Shown here: in pieces, positions 38,620 through 51,826 of the stretch
Numbering within the stretch: the stretch's first letter is position 1
Layout of the letters: every line of letters starts with the position of its first letter
NCBI GenBank assembly: GCA_022836615.1
Contig: MU405313.1
Span: 1-64,000, forward strand
Reading direction: 5' to 3'
DNA from: Annulohypoxylon bovei var. microspora
Taxonomy: Eukaryota; Ascomycota; Sordariomycetes; Xylariales; Hypoxylaceae
DNA: 64,000 nt
Notes under the pieces: model-generated
Seen by the model: only the letters and a program-made list of their open reading frames with translations
The model's database searches: none
Told to the model about the DNA's origin: nothing
Program-made: the position numbers and the translations under genes

Positions 38620-40666
38620 TCACAAGCGGTCGCCGCCCCAAACGTTGCGAAACTCGTCCTCGCCGGTGCTAAAAACCGGACTTGTCGTGCTGTGGCCTGC
38701 CCCATCACCGCCCCACTGTCCTTCTTCTTCTTCTTGCCCTCCAGGGGTAACTTCTTCGGATGTTGATTCTCCTACCTTGAACATCGGATCTTCCTCTTCG
38801 GCCTCTTCCTCTAATATTTGAGGATCGGATGTGGAGAGTATGGGCGCGCCTAGAGGACCTTGTGATTGTGATTGTTCTGCAGCGACAGCTGTAGGTTCCG
38901 GGGGAGATTTAGGTGTAAACTTGGTTTGCTTCTGTTTGCCCTTCTTCTTCTTGCTGACAATAGTCTCAGGACTTGGGGCCGTCGTCTCTGTTGGTATGTT
39001 GCTGATGCTCTGGGATGACCGGGTTCGAGCTGTCTGCCACGCCCCAGTACTTGATTGATACACTGCTGGTTGCCTGGAGAGCCAGCGCTCCCTCGTCGGT
39101 ACATTTGCAGTAACGACAGGATACTAAGAACACATTAGTAAGAGTGCAGTACTAACAAATATGTTGATTAAACTCACATTCCAGTCTCCAAATTCTAACT
39201 CCCGCGCCTTGTGATAGAGACTCTCATCATCTGGATCCAATGCGGTCTCGTCGGTAGAGCCATGCTGGTACTTTGGCGTTGGATGATTTGCGCCACTAGG
39301 CCCCCCATTTGAGTTTAAGAGCGGTGTATTTGCACTTATCTCTCCCCGGACTTCGCCTGGCTTGGGAATCCAATATTTTGCTTCACCTCCTCGCTTATAT
39401 CTCATCCCATCCTTTAGCCTTGCGAATCGAGAACTTGAGTCTTCGTGCGCAATAACTTTTCCACTAGAATCGAATACCCTATAACTGTACTGATCGCCTT
39501 GGAAGGTCTGTTTAGAGTCTTCGATAAGGTCTAGGATCCCGAACGCGTCTCTTGCAGCATACTTGACGGGTAGTCTGGCGGAGGAAACGGTATTGTCGGC
39601 ATAATCATGCCAAGAGAATGCATACCAATGAGCCACGGCAAACGCGGGCATCTCGCAACAGATCAAGGCGTCTTGGATTGCAGCAGCAAGGTTGTCCGAA
39701 GTATACCCCTGGACATCGTCTGGGATAGCCCCTAGCCACACAAGTATGGAAAGGAAGAACCCTTGCCAGTAAGAGGCGAAGATGATGAGCTTGATGCACA
39801 GGAATTTGGGAACGGGCCGGTAGGGTATCAAGTCGTTGTGCATGCAGACCCAGAATAGACCGAGCGAGTACAGACTGACTGTAACGCTAATATTGTATAT
39901 AATCCCGCTCCACATGTAGCCCGATGAGACCCCGATGTACCCTTCCTGGTAAATGCCTGTTGCCTTCATAATGATCGCGGCAATGGCCAATATGGGTTTG
40001 AGCCAGGCGTACTGAAGTATCCCTCGTTTTACAGCTAAGAACGTATGGGGATCGGATATGTCGACTTTCGCTAAGACATGGTTGAGCGGCCACATATGGT
40101 GTACGGGGGCTCGACCGTGTGCCATAATTATAAGTGCTCGTTCGCCATCGAGATAGTTGATTAAGAGTTGAAAGAAGGTATATATCGTGAAAGCCTTTCG
40201 TCCAAGTCAGACTAATATCAAAAATCCAGTTAGGGGGGAACCGTATTCATACCTCGTATATATCTCTAACAGGATCTAGAAATGCTGCTGCTGACAAGGA
40301 TACCATACTAACCCACGAGCTTATCGAGTAGATAGGAACCCTAATAACGGCGTCAGACAAGCGTAAGAGGAACCTCGAATTATTCTCACATTAGCAGTAT
40401 GCGTACGACGTATCGTTGCAAGAGTGGCTTCCGGTAATTTTTTCTGTATACGCGGTTAACTCGATGTCCCAATAACCGCAGGGTTGGAGAGAGCTTACAG
40501 TTGAAGCCATATTGAGCTATTCCAGCGGCATATCAGTATTTATTATCTCCATAAAGACATAGACTATTATATCTTACACGATAGACATGAAAGTTGCTGC
40601 CAAAGAGAAGACACCGGCGATTACGGTTGTGGCCGTCGTAAACTTTTGGCCGGTACCCCCAGCCAT
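38620..40666 (-). CDS. DUF300 / TMEM184-OST-alpha family membrane protein, Hfl1-like
   Basis: Six exons by splice-site reading: 40666-40578, 40516-40499 (18 nt), 40443-40390, 40340-40253, 40194-39178 and 39123-38620. Introns are 49-61 bp with GT..AG ends and branch-like CTAAT/CTGAC sequences. Total 589 residues. The start ATG follows an in-frame TAG with no other ATG between. The protein has about seven membrane helices in residues 10-290, with the family-typical stretches KNYRKPLLQRYVVRILLM, GERALIIMAHGRAPVHH and PVPKFLCIKLIIFASYWQGF. The polar tail carries a Lys-rich patch (KKKKGKQKQTK) and acidic runs. Relatives include fission-yeast Hfl1, a vacuolar-membrane protein that binds Atg8, and animal organic solute transporter alpha; the function here is inferred. 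It shares a 685-bp divergent promoter region with csf1. Confidence 0.88.
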
Positions 40667-41351
40667 GTTGTCCGGTCGAGACGCCGCGAAATATGCGTGT
40701 TCTGCCTACATAAAGGACAAAAGATTCAAGGGCGCATGGTTGAAAGCTAGGGTGCTGTAGAAGTTAAGAAAAAGTGACGCGTGGAAAGTTGTATATTGTA
40801 AGAGAAGTGGAGGCTTTGGAAGCTCTGAGAAATGTCATTTGATCATTCGAAGACTCGAGATCCATGAACCCAGTCAAGGTACGTACCGCAGCGTACATCG
40901 TAATGCAACCTAACTGAGAGCTTATGTGGATGCCTGTCTTATCGATAACAATGGAATAGACGGCTGAGTTAGCGTGTACATACTATGTAGAGAGATCCAC
41001 CAATCAACTTTATGCTTTTTTTACTCCAGCCTGCTTTTTAATCCCTGTCTGGTCGCGCGTCATGCAGATCTAGCCTTGCTTTACTATTAATTATGTACTA
41101 AGTACTGTTGGATCGGATCTACTTTCTAATCAATCTGATGATAGGTTATTCGAAACTTCATAAACGTCGTCGAGCGGTTATCTAAACGACATATGTCCAA
41201 TGCGGACTAATACTCCTCCGTGGAGGCCTTACAATTTGACCGAGATTCACGGTTGGAGGTTCGATGCCTTCTATGTCTAAGATCTTGGAAAGAACCTAGG
41301 CGTCGCAAATCGTAGGGGGTGTTTGGGGGGTCGGGGGGTTCTGAAATTATC
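40667..41351. promoter_or_regulatory. Divergent promoter region, DUF300 gene / csf1
   Basis: These 685 bp separate the two divergent start codons and must hold both promoters. No clear TATA box was found. A tRNA-like pair of A- and B-box sequences lies at 41167-41268, described separately. Confidence 0.5.
41167..41268 (+). other. tRNA-like A and B box pair, not a folding tRNA
   Basis: TCGTCGAGCGG at 41167-41177 resembles a Pol III A box. GGTTCGATGCC at 41258-41268 fits a B box and sits in a proper T arm (GGAGG/CCTTC, 41255-41271). However, the acceptor strands expected at 41160-41166 and 41272-41278 do not pair, and the anticodon loop lacks T33. It may be a tRNA relic, a SINE-like fragment or chance. 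Confidence 0.3.
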
Positions 41352-44300
41352 ATGGCTCACACCATCGTGCCAGGCTGGCGCGACTTCAATGGGTAGGTCA
41401 AGTTCTATCGCCGCTAGGTTCCATATAACAAAGTCGAAAGTCGTCATAACTGACCAGGAGAATAGCCAATTCCTAGCTTATGTCATTGTCTGCGGTGTCC
41501 TGTAAGTTACCCATCCGAACTACGCTCCATACCCGTATACCACCCGTATATCCGTTTGCCACGCGCCTAACGTAGTTGTAGTGTCGTCTTTTTCCTATTA
41601 TACTTTAATAGAGTATTCGCCTCCATCATCTCGTACATAATTCGCGCCTATACGTGGCATACCTATCGGGTCTATATCGATATTCAAGCCTTGCAGTGGT
41701 CCTTGCTCGGTGGACGAGTCTTCTTCACCGGCCTTCGATATCACGGAAATAACGAAACGATCCTTATCCAGAATGGACACATCACTTGGTCATACTGGCT
41801 ACGTAGAGTGCGGGATGTTGGGGTTGGCGCAGGGAAAAAGAACGCAAAGCCCGGGGACGGTGTTGCGCTGGATGCCAGTAAACAGCCGGAGCTCCCCTGT
41901 CGTGTCAATATCGTCATTTCCGGATTGGAATGGTTCGTCTACAACCGCAGTGCTGCGTACGACTCGATGCTCGATGCGATGACCGAGAACACTCCACCTC
42001 AAACCGCCGATACTCTAGACTCAACCGAAGACTTAAAGAATGGCTCGGCCAAACTGCGACAGCGACAACGTAAGAGTCATGAAAAGTCTGGTCACCCTAA
42101 GGAAAATAGTCAGGGGTTCGCTGATGAGAAGGATGGCTTCGAGACACACCAGCAGAGGACTTTCAGCTCCAATTCTGTCTCTGATGGTGGCCATGACATG
42201 GATGATAAGGAAGGTCTTCCTTCAATGCTGCAATTATTTCCAGTACATTTCAGATGTGACAAGGCTGCCATGGTCATGGGAAACGACAATACCAAAGCTA
42301 TATTAATTGCGAAGGCTAAGTCTTTGTCAGGGGAAATTGACGCAGCCGATTGCCAAACTCCGGATCCATACCGGCAACTTTTTAAGATTCAGCTCGAGGA
42401 GCCCGTAATTGAGATGAGGGAGAATGATGGTTTCAAAGAAGAGCAACTCGCTAAGGCCCATAGAGATGAACAGACGGCCAAAGATTCTAGCCCTGTCCAA
42501 AATCGACGATTCTTTCGGACACAACGTCGTAAAGTGCTTGGCCAATTACGGGACATGATCCCCTATTGGAGGAAATCTGTCGAGTCGTTCTCAGTGACTT
42601 CGCGAGATGGCGGCGAAGAACCGGTCGACGCTCGAATACCTGGTTCTAACCAATGGCAAGGGCTTTCTCGGTATCTCAATGACGACGACGAAGATGACAA
42701 GCTTAGGTGGTCGTCGGTCGAGTATGCTAGTGTAAATACGGTGGCTGAGAGCCCTGAGGCAACGCTGACAATACTCTGGGATGTTCCGGGGAAGGTCACA
42801 CTACAGAGCGCGCCACACCCTTCGAAAGGTGACAGCTCTTTGGATGATATTAACGGGACCACAGCGCCAGCCTGGGCGATTAGCCTATCGTTGAAGGGTG
42901 GTACACTCCACTACGGACCTTGGGCGGATAGACAACGGGCTGAACTGCAGAGGGTATTCTTCCCTGGCTTATGCAAGGATGCTGTGCCTGCGAAGAAGCT
43001 CCCGCTCGGCGCAGACCGGGTGCCTACACAGTTCAACTTCTATCTAGAACTTGACCAAGAGGTTATACTCAGGGTGCCTACGCGCGAAGATTCAAAAAAT
43101 TGGAGATGGAAGAAGGAGGCTCTCACGTTGCAGCAGCACCGCAAGCAGGGGAGTAGGCGAGAAAGGGGTCGTGATCGAAAGTCTGCCGCAACTACAGCAG
43201 CAGAACAGCGACCCTACGGGTGGCTCGATATCAAAGTTGCGCCAAATGCTACAGTCTCATATATTATGGACATGCTTGCAAAACCAACCGGATATACAAA
43301 CACTTTGAAAATCGACCTTCCCGCAACCGAAGTCTCGACGAGTGTTAATCATGGCCTCTTGTGGAAATCTGGACGTCAGCAAATATCCTGTGACATGTCC
43401 ACCCCCCTCAAGTGGAATGCTCTCCGGACTTGGCGCTTTAACATTGATAGTGACGGGCTTGAACTTTTTATCTTAAGAGATCACATATTCCTGCTCACCG
43501 ACCTCGTAGACGACTGGGGCAGCGGGCCACCTTCGGAATACCTTTCTTTTACCCCTTTCAAATATCTCCTGAACTTAAAGCTTCGCAACCTGAAGCTGTA
43601 CCTCAACGTTAATGACGTGAATATCGTCAACGATCCCACCAACTTTGAAGAAAATACATATCTAGTCATATCTAGCCCATGCCTGGTAGCAGACACTTGC
43701 ATACCGATAGATAATTATCGACCTCCGACGAACGCAATACCGTTTCGAGCTACGGCTGAGCCTCTTCGTGTCGACCTGCATGTGCCACCTTGGAACACTC
43801 AAGCAACGTTCTTACCCTCGAAAGAGATAGGACACCTTGAAAGTCTTACTATAGAAGGGAAATACCATTATAATTCAACAACTTCACCCGCAAACACCGA
43901 CACGCTTGTCCTCGACGTTAGTGCGCAGTCTCCTACTGCATTTCTGTACGGTTTTCTTTTTCGTTATGTCTTACAGCTGAAAGACAATTATTTCGGCGAC
44001 CACGTCCATTTTAGAACCCTAGATGAGCACCAGGAATCCCTACGAGCTAAAGAGGCCGCCCCGGATTCCCAATCAACAGATCGTCCTCCGCATAAGAAGT
44101 CAAATGATATGGACGTCATACTGAGCTTCCGCACTGATGATCCGAAGATTTTTCTACCTGCCAATATGTATTCCGCCAAACGCCATATTCCGATAGAGGC
44201 TGCCTCCCTATCCATCGACCTTCGTTTTACGAACTATTATATGGATCTCGATCTATGTTTTAGCCCGTTAAGCATTTCCATCGGAGACGATAATGAAGGC

Positions 44301-47300
44301 GCCACTAGCCCGATGAGTTCTATACCAAGCACTCAGCTATTTATTGATGGTATTAATATCTACGGGCACCGTCTCTTCGGACTGCCGCCAGTTGAGCCCA
44401 CATATCTCTGCAACTGGGATTTGAAAGTCGGGGCTGTTACTGGTGATTGCTCGACCGATTTTATAACCTCTCTTATACGAGGAGGCAAAGCATTCGGCTT
44501 CTCTCTCGATGACGATGAAAATGCCTTGATTCCCTATTCATCTATAATAGTGTACGATGTAACGTTCTTGCGAGTTCTGGTCGAGTCGGTTCATGTTTGG
44601 ATGCACGTGGACGAGGCAGCGTTCTTGTTCTCCACGGCTATAATTGACGTTCAGTTCAACGATTGGGCTAGGACACATTATTCTAAACGTGCCGACATCA
44701 AGGTGCCCAATCTCGAGATCGCTTGCGTCAACTCAGAATCGGCCACAAGGCGTCGATCGCGACACCACTCCCACGTTGATACCGATGTGTTCCTCCGAAC
44801 AAATGTGCATTTTGCGCTTATTGGGCGGAAGTATGACTTTTCCCAGGAGAGACAAATACAACAGGAGTTAATACGTCGTCATGATCAACGAACGCATCGG
44901 ACCAATTTCTTGTTACTTCCAGGTCTCCTAGAAGACTTCACACCCGATGCTATTGATAATCCAGCGCAAAGCATCCCACCTGTCCCTCTACCAGCTTCGT
45001 CGGGGTCCGTTGCTGACAATCATTCGATGTTATCATTGGGCTCCTCGCACCACTCTGCAAAACTTCGCCGGAAAAGCTCGTTTCTTTCGCTGGCTAGCTC
45101 GAATAATGGCAGCGTTTTACGTCCAGGTTCGATTAGAACTACTCAACAATCTCGGATTTCTGGCCGTACTATATCTAGTCCTACTTTACTCAAGAATGGT
45201 GATTCGAGGCAAACGACTCATCCTCGCGAATATCCAGCTTCTGCTGCGCACTATTCGGCGCCATTGAGTGCATATGGTGAACACGGAGACAGGAGAGATC
45301 CACACCATACTACTATATCCTTTTCGAGCCAATACTTCGCCCCTCTATTTCCCTTACAGAACGTTCAACCAGATACCAAAGAAGCGATATTACGCAGTAT
45401 CGAAGAAACCGAAGATAACAATCTTTTCGATTCCTCCGATTTTAGCTTAGAAAACTTCCACCCCGACCAACTGAGTCAAGACTATGCTCACCAGAGTCTA
45501 CTCCTTGAGCTTCCCTCCGGAATCAGCGTTTTCCTTAACACTCCATCTCTGCGATGTATAGCCTCGCTGATACAATCCCTTTCACCCTCTGACCCCGAAG
45601 ACATCCTTGATACTCTCCAAATCGGAGCAGTAACTGACATTTTCGATGCTCAAAAGGACACGAAAATAAACGGGACTGTTACAGATTTTATCCTACGACT
45701 ACCACAAGCGAACTTGCGGTTCTTGAATTGTTCTAACTTGGATTCTGACGATTCCTCCCAGGAACCGCAAGACCAATATGATGTGTCGTTCAAGACACTC
45801 GTGCTTGCTACCCGATCTGGCTTACCAGCCAAAGCTTCTGATGGTTCTCCTATTAGTGGTAGCTCTCAGCTATCGTTCCATTTTCGGCTTGCCTCTATGG
45901 AACTCTCTGCCGCCGAGAGGCTCACAAATCTAGACCAGATGCCACAAGCTGCAGTGTTGGCTAGAATAGAGAGAATCATGGTCTCTATGGGCTCGAAAGA
46001 GGTGAATTATATCGATGCTGACGTTGGTGGTATACATGTTTCCTCGGCTTCGGGCAAGGTTGAATACCTCGCTTCACTGATTCACCGAACGAGTACGCTT
46101 GCATCTGAAACGGCAAGCCTTTTCTCGAAAACCTTGTCAGCAGGGGACGAACGCATGAAGCAATTCACATACCGTGTTATCACCGAAGGGCAGCAGGCGA
46201 GTGACGCCTCTTTTGTCGTTCGTCCCTCAGCTATCTTGCGGACAGCAACCCAGCATCTAAGAACAGAGGATTCCTGGAAACTCGTTACAAGATTGCGCCA
46301 GATGTGGTCTGCCCTAGATTTCGACGCTAAAGAAAACCTGAAGCGAGACTGCCTATTCGGGTTCACGCATTGCCCTCAAGATGCGAGACACCAGGTCACC
46401 GCAGCTTTCGAGCGATGGCGTAGCTGGGACCTCGAAGACCCAAGACACGCTGTACTCTTGGACAATATCTTTGGTAAAGTACCTGAGATAAATGCGCATC
46501 CCTCTAATCAAATTCCCACGATGGTCATAGCCAGGATTCAAGAAATGCAATTTTTGCTTGATCCTGGCCCGAAGCAAAATGAGATTGTTGTCTTAGACTT
46601 CACCGTAAGGGTACAGGAGAGAAACAGCAACATTGAAGTACCTGATGAAAAGCCTATCGATGCTGGGGAGCCCTTAACGCTTGTCAATGTGTATTGTGGC
46701 GAAGCATGGATCAAGACTAATTGGGAGCTCTGTGAACTTGCGGACGACATCCTCCGACTCCACAAGGCCGATTCTTCGGCTTCCGAAGAAATAAAACCTA
46801 AGCAAGAGGACGTGGCGGAACACAAGCCATCTCGCCCATTCCATGTGGTGTGCGTCCTAGGAGAAGGTGCGGTCTCCTTCGAAGCCATTAATCTAAGCTC
46901 CAGAGTACAAAGTAGCGATCTGAAGCTGTCAATTCTCACAACCAGCGGAGCGCGAGGTTCTACAAATACAAACCTCATTTTAGGATGCGAATCGGCTACT
47001 GCTAGGATCAAGAGCCATTCACAAGTACTCGCCACCGCACGACTCCAACACCCTAGTGTCATCATCGTGCACGATGTGCAATTTGACAAGCAGCTCGAGA
47101 CGCACACTATCAGATCAGCGGCTAGCAGCCAAGATCTCAAATTCATTGTTAGACAAGATCCAATAGTATTAGCTGAGGTCTTAGACCTACTAGTCAAGGA
47201 CGAGGTGGCGCAGCTCTACGCTTTAGCACAGAGATTCCCTTCAAATCCGTCTCCCGAACCCCAAGAGCATAAAGGGGGACGATTATCAACAATTCAGGGC

Positions 47301-50300
47301 AATCTAGCTATGTTCTTAGATTCATATACGATTACTCTACCCTTACTACGGTCTCTTACCTACACTATCTCTGGTGTTGTTGCGCGAGCAAATATAGCCG
47401 CTAACTTTGGGAAAGAGATGATACTCGATTTTGATATCAAGGAAAACTCTCACGATATGCAGATCGAAGTCAACAACACGCCTCGTAGTATTTCACTATT
47501 ACAGATCCCCCCGACAAATGGCCGCATAACAAGCCGTACGTCTCCAGAAGAACATTCAGTCACAGCGCTATTCTCCCTAGAACTCATACAGCTAGATGCC
47601 TCTGCTGTCTATAGTTTACTTGCTGCGCTCAACCGACCAGAAGTTTCGAATGCTATCAATGATCTTCAAGAGCAAGGCAAAATCATACAGGGACACATCG
47701 GGGAGATTTTCGGCTCTACCGAGGGAAGAACTGAATCGACCGAACCAGCACCGCCAGCATCACCGAAGTCTAGTGATCCAAAGTTTACGTATACCGTTCA
47801 TGGTAGTCTTGCTGGGCTGAAAATATGGGGCAACGCGCCGATTAAATCAGGCATTGAATCTCTTGCGTGCCTATCGTTCCACTTGGATACGGTACAAATA
47901 CAAGTCGCGAACAAGATAGACGCGGGGATGATTCTAGAAAACCCAGAGGTACACATTAATCTGCACCAGATTATGTTCAACATCGAGAAAGGCTCTGCTA
48001 TAGAAATGAGGTCTTGCGGAAATCTCGCCTTGGGCGCTTTGATTACTGCTACAACCCGCGAATCAGAAGACGGAAAAGAAGTGAGGTCTTTCGATTTCAA
48101 ATCTGACGGGTTTGAGATAAACCTCTCGTCGGATACCGTGTCAACATCTGTAGACGTCCTTGGTTACATGGGCGACAAGATCAAAGACCTCGATACATCG
48201 CGCGAACTTGAATACTTACGGAAGTTAAGGCAATCGAAGCCCCGTATCGCCATCAATGATGAAGAACAGGAAACGGAAAGCGATATCCTTGACTCGTTTC
48301 TCTCTTCCATCATGTATTCTTTCGAGATAAAGAATATTCAGATATCCTGGCTTGTGTCCCCTCTAAATCAGCCTATAATAGGCCAGGAAGACCTGGTATT
48401 GTCCTTCCAACGGATTGAATTCGCTACGCGCAAGAAAAACTCGGCGAAGTTAACTATCGAAGATTTTCAATTACAAATGGTGCCACCAGGTCAAGATAAA
48501 TCTCGTCGATCACAAAATTCGGCTCTCCTGCCAGAGGTGATCTTCAACATCGCCTTTGTTTCGACGGCCGATGCCCGCCGACTAGCCTTCCAGGCAGTAG
48601 GTAAATCCTTGGATTTACGTTTGACCTCTGCTTTCATCGTCCCAGCAGCCCATCTCCAGGGTTCGATTAGTCTATCAGCGAAGAACGTCCAACAAGCTTC
48701 GGAGTATTGGGCGCCAATAGTTATGCCGGAAAAGCCGGTCACGGAGATCGCGGGGCTAACTAATCAAGAAGTCGAGACTAGACGTTCCTTGTTTGGGAGC
48801 AGGAGACTCGAATCGCTCTTGATCGATGCCGACTTTGCCGGAGCCGTGGTACACCTCTCCGGTAAAAAGCCAATAGACGAGCCGGGTGCTTCAGCTCGGT
48901 CAAAGCCAGATCGTCCTACGCTAGCTGGGAAATATGGACAATTCAGTACAGATGAAACCGGTAGTAGCATGGTGCTCTGCGCCCCTGGCTTGGCTTGGAA
49001 GACCGAATATAGAGATAACGGTAAAGAAGATCCGACTTTGTACGGAGAGATTAAGATTGCTCCGTCACGCAACATTCTCTACCCAACTATTGTTCCTCTC
49101 ATCATGGACATTACCTCTAGCATCAAGGAAGTGGTTGGCGACGACGCGTCCGAATCACCAATCTCACCAGCGAAGCCGAGTGAAGATGCGGATAATGAAA
49201 AGGACAAGGATAAGCCAAAATCCAATAACGAGGACAATATTCTCACAGCCGATCCGAGTGCAGTATTGGGGCGTGTGAAACTTAATCTGGGTCTACGCAT
49301 CTGCAAGCAAGAGTTTACTCTCAGTTGCCAACCTATCGGCCGAGTTGCGGCCACGGCTCGCTTTGAGGATATTTATATCACGATGAATACGGTTCACGCA
49401 GCAGAGCACGGCAACTTCTTCGCTATTTCCGGCACATTCACCGGGTTTCATATGTCTGTACAGCACGTATATTCTAGAGAATCCACCGGCAGCTTCCAAG
49501 TCGAGTCAATTGTGCTCTCGATGATGAATAGCAAGCACGTCAGCGGTACGAGTGGAGTCTCTGCCATTCTGAAAGTAAGCCCAATGGAAGTGGCTATCAA
49601 TGCCAAACAGCTTCAAGATTTCTTACTCTTCCGAGAAATATGGATGCCGAGAGAAGTGAGACAAAATTCGGCCCCCGTCGCAACGGTCACGGCAGAGTCA
49701 ATAGCGCAGGGTCATCTCGTACAGAGATACCAACAGGTTGCCGCTACGGCAGCGTTCCCCTGGACAGCTACAATCTCCATCGCTTCTCTAGATGTCCTCG
49801 TGGACCTAGGACAATCGCTTGGCAAGTCCAAATTTGCTATAACCGAGTTCTGGGTTTCGTCGAAGAAGACGTCGGATTGGGAGCAGAATCTCTGCCTTGG
49901 ATTTGAAAAGATTGGTGCTGACTGTGTCGGTCGATTGAGCGGATTCATCGCGCTTCAGGACTTCAAATTACGCACATCAATCGAATGGCCAGAACGCGAG
50001 GCGGCATTGAACGAAACTCCGAGGATCCAGGCTTCAATCAGCTTCAGCCAGTTCAGACTAAAGGCAGCATTCGATTACCAAGCGTTCCTAGTCGCAGATA
50101 TCACGAAGATGGAGTTTCTCATGTACAACGTGCGCCAAGAGAAAAACGCCTCGGGCGACAGACTTGTAGCAAACCTCGACGGAGAAGCTGTTCAGCTATT
50201 CGGCACCACGACATCGGCTGCCCAGAGCGTCGCTCTATGGCAAGCCATTCAGAAACTTATGCAGGAAAGGAAAGCAAGTTATGAGACGTCGCTGCGGGAT

Positions 50301-51218
50301 ATCGAGAAGTTCATGAAACGGAAATCGCTGACGACCCAACCATTCTCCGCACAAGCCAGCCCAAGCAAGCCACACGCCGACAAGTCCGAGACCAAATCTC
50401 CTATCTCCCTCGACACAGACGTCGTGGTGACGCTAAAGGCAGTCAATCTCGGCATATTCCCGAGCACCTTCTCGGACCACCAGGTCTTCAAACTAGAAGC
50501 CCTAAACGCGCAGGCCAAATTCGCCGCCAACATGGAAGAGAAGCGCATCCATAGCAGCCTGGGCCTGACGCTCGGCCAGCTGCGGATCGGGCTCGCGGGC
50601 GTGCGCCGGGTCTCGGCGCCGAAGGCGGTCAGCGAGATCTCGGTGGAGGACGTGGTGGCCAGCGCGACTGGCTCGCGCGGCGGCACGATCCTCAAGGTGC
50701 CCAGGGTCGACGCCCGGATGCAGACGTGGCAGGTGCCGGAGTCGCGCAACATCGAGTACATCTTCAAGAGCGCGTTCGAGGGCAAGGTCGAGGTCGGCTG
50801 GAACTACAGCCGCATCTCGTACATCCGCGGCATGTGGGCCAACCACAGCAAGGCCCTCGCCCAGACCTGGGGCAGGGAGCTGCCGGCCATGTCGGCCATC
50901 AAGGTCACGGGCGTGCCCGAGCAGACCGAGAGCGGCAGCAGCGGCGACAAGGGCGGCGCTGGCCAGCACCAGCACCAGCAGAAGATCACGGCCGAGGTCA
51001 ACGTCCCCCAGTCCAAGTACGAGTACGCGGCGCTCGAGCCGCCCGTCATCGAGACCCCGCAGCTGCGGGACATGGGCGAGGCCACGCCGCCGCTCGAGTG
51101 GATCGGCCTGCACAGGGAGAGGCTGCCGAACCTCACGCACCAGATCGTCATCGTCTCGCTGCTCGAGCTCGCCGGCGAGGTCGAGGACGCGTACGCGAAG
51201 ATCCTGGGGTCGTCTTGA
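41352..51218 (+). CDS. csf1: Csf1, bridge-like lipid transfer protein (BLTP1/Tweek family)
   Basis: Three exons: 41352-41392 (41 nt), 41466-41501 (36 nt) and 41582-51218 (9.6 kb, no further intron seen), giving about 3,237 residues, close to the usual length in filamentous fungi. The tiny first exons are chosen because they join to an N-terminal anchor matching the family: a membrane helix at about 15-34 (FLAYVIVCGVLVVFFLLYF), then NRVFAS and the conserved IDIQALQWSLLGGRVFF and RYHGNNET motifs. An alternative unspliced start at 41323 lacks this fit. Csf1 is an ER-anchored rod with a lipid-carrying groove; in yeast it supplies phosphatidylethanolamine for GPI-anchor synthesis and affects cold growth. 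Low-complexity loops lie at about residue 1160-1250 (Ser-rich) and 2550-2580 (Lys/Asp-rich). The last 220 codons have a very different third-base composition. Confidence 0.93.
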
Positions 51219-51826
51219 CGGAAAGAAAAGAAGGGGGGGGTATTAGATTACGAAGGAATTTGCATAACCGGGCGCATAGGGAGACTGGGACATCATAGTA
51301 GACGGTTTGACATATCACTTTATTGCTAGGCTAGGCTGCGAAGACGCCGTTGCACTGTATTGAATTGCGTTTTTTTTTCTGCTCGTTAGGTGAGGGCTTT
51401 TAATATTATTAGTGACATATAAATAGTGCTCGTTAGTCCTTCGTGTCGTGTTTGATTTGTGTTCCAGCTGTTTAGGTACCTGGTATAAGGTCAAGTAGAT
51501 ACTGGACCTACGTCGCATTTCTTGTGTATAAAGGAAATGATGGAATTTTTGTCGGAAATTTGTAAGCTTTTTTTTTTTTCGCCCTTGTTTATAAGAAAGT
51601 CATATTTTTGTAAAAACACTACGCATTATAACCTACCAGTCTTATACAAAAGTCTCCTGTTTCTTTACTAAAGCTCACTTGTTTTGCGAAGCTTTTCAAA
51701 ACGCGGAAGAGAAAGAGAGAGAAAACAGAAATTACATAGCCTTTTGTATTAGATAGTATTTCAGACCAATTAAATGAGTCTAAAAAGTGCCTACCTACCT
51801 GGGTATGTTTTGCAAATACCTAGGAA
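51219..51826. other. Intergenic, convergent gene tails
   Basis: 3' region of csf1 and of the minus-strand acetamidase-like gene. It is AT-rich with T runs (51,370; 51,570) suited to 3' processing, and a TACCTACC motif at about 51,790. No gene is seen. Confidence 0.5.

Noticed and set aside
38558..39058. Plus-strand ORFs of 75-87 codons
   Set aside because: Antisense shadows of the last exon of the DUF300 gene.
41160..41278. Functional tRNA gene
   Set aside because: Acceptor strands do not pair and the anticodon loop lacks T33, although A and B boxes look plausible.
50726..51298. 190-codon plus-strand ORF and long minus-strand ORFs over the csf1 3' end
   Set aside because: GC-rich shadows of the real csf1 frame; Arg/Gly/Ala-rich and without a domain.
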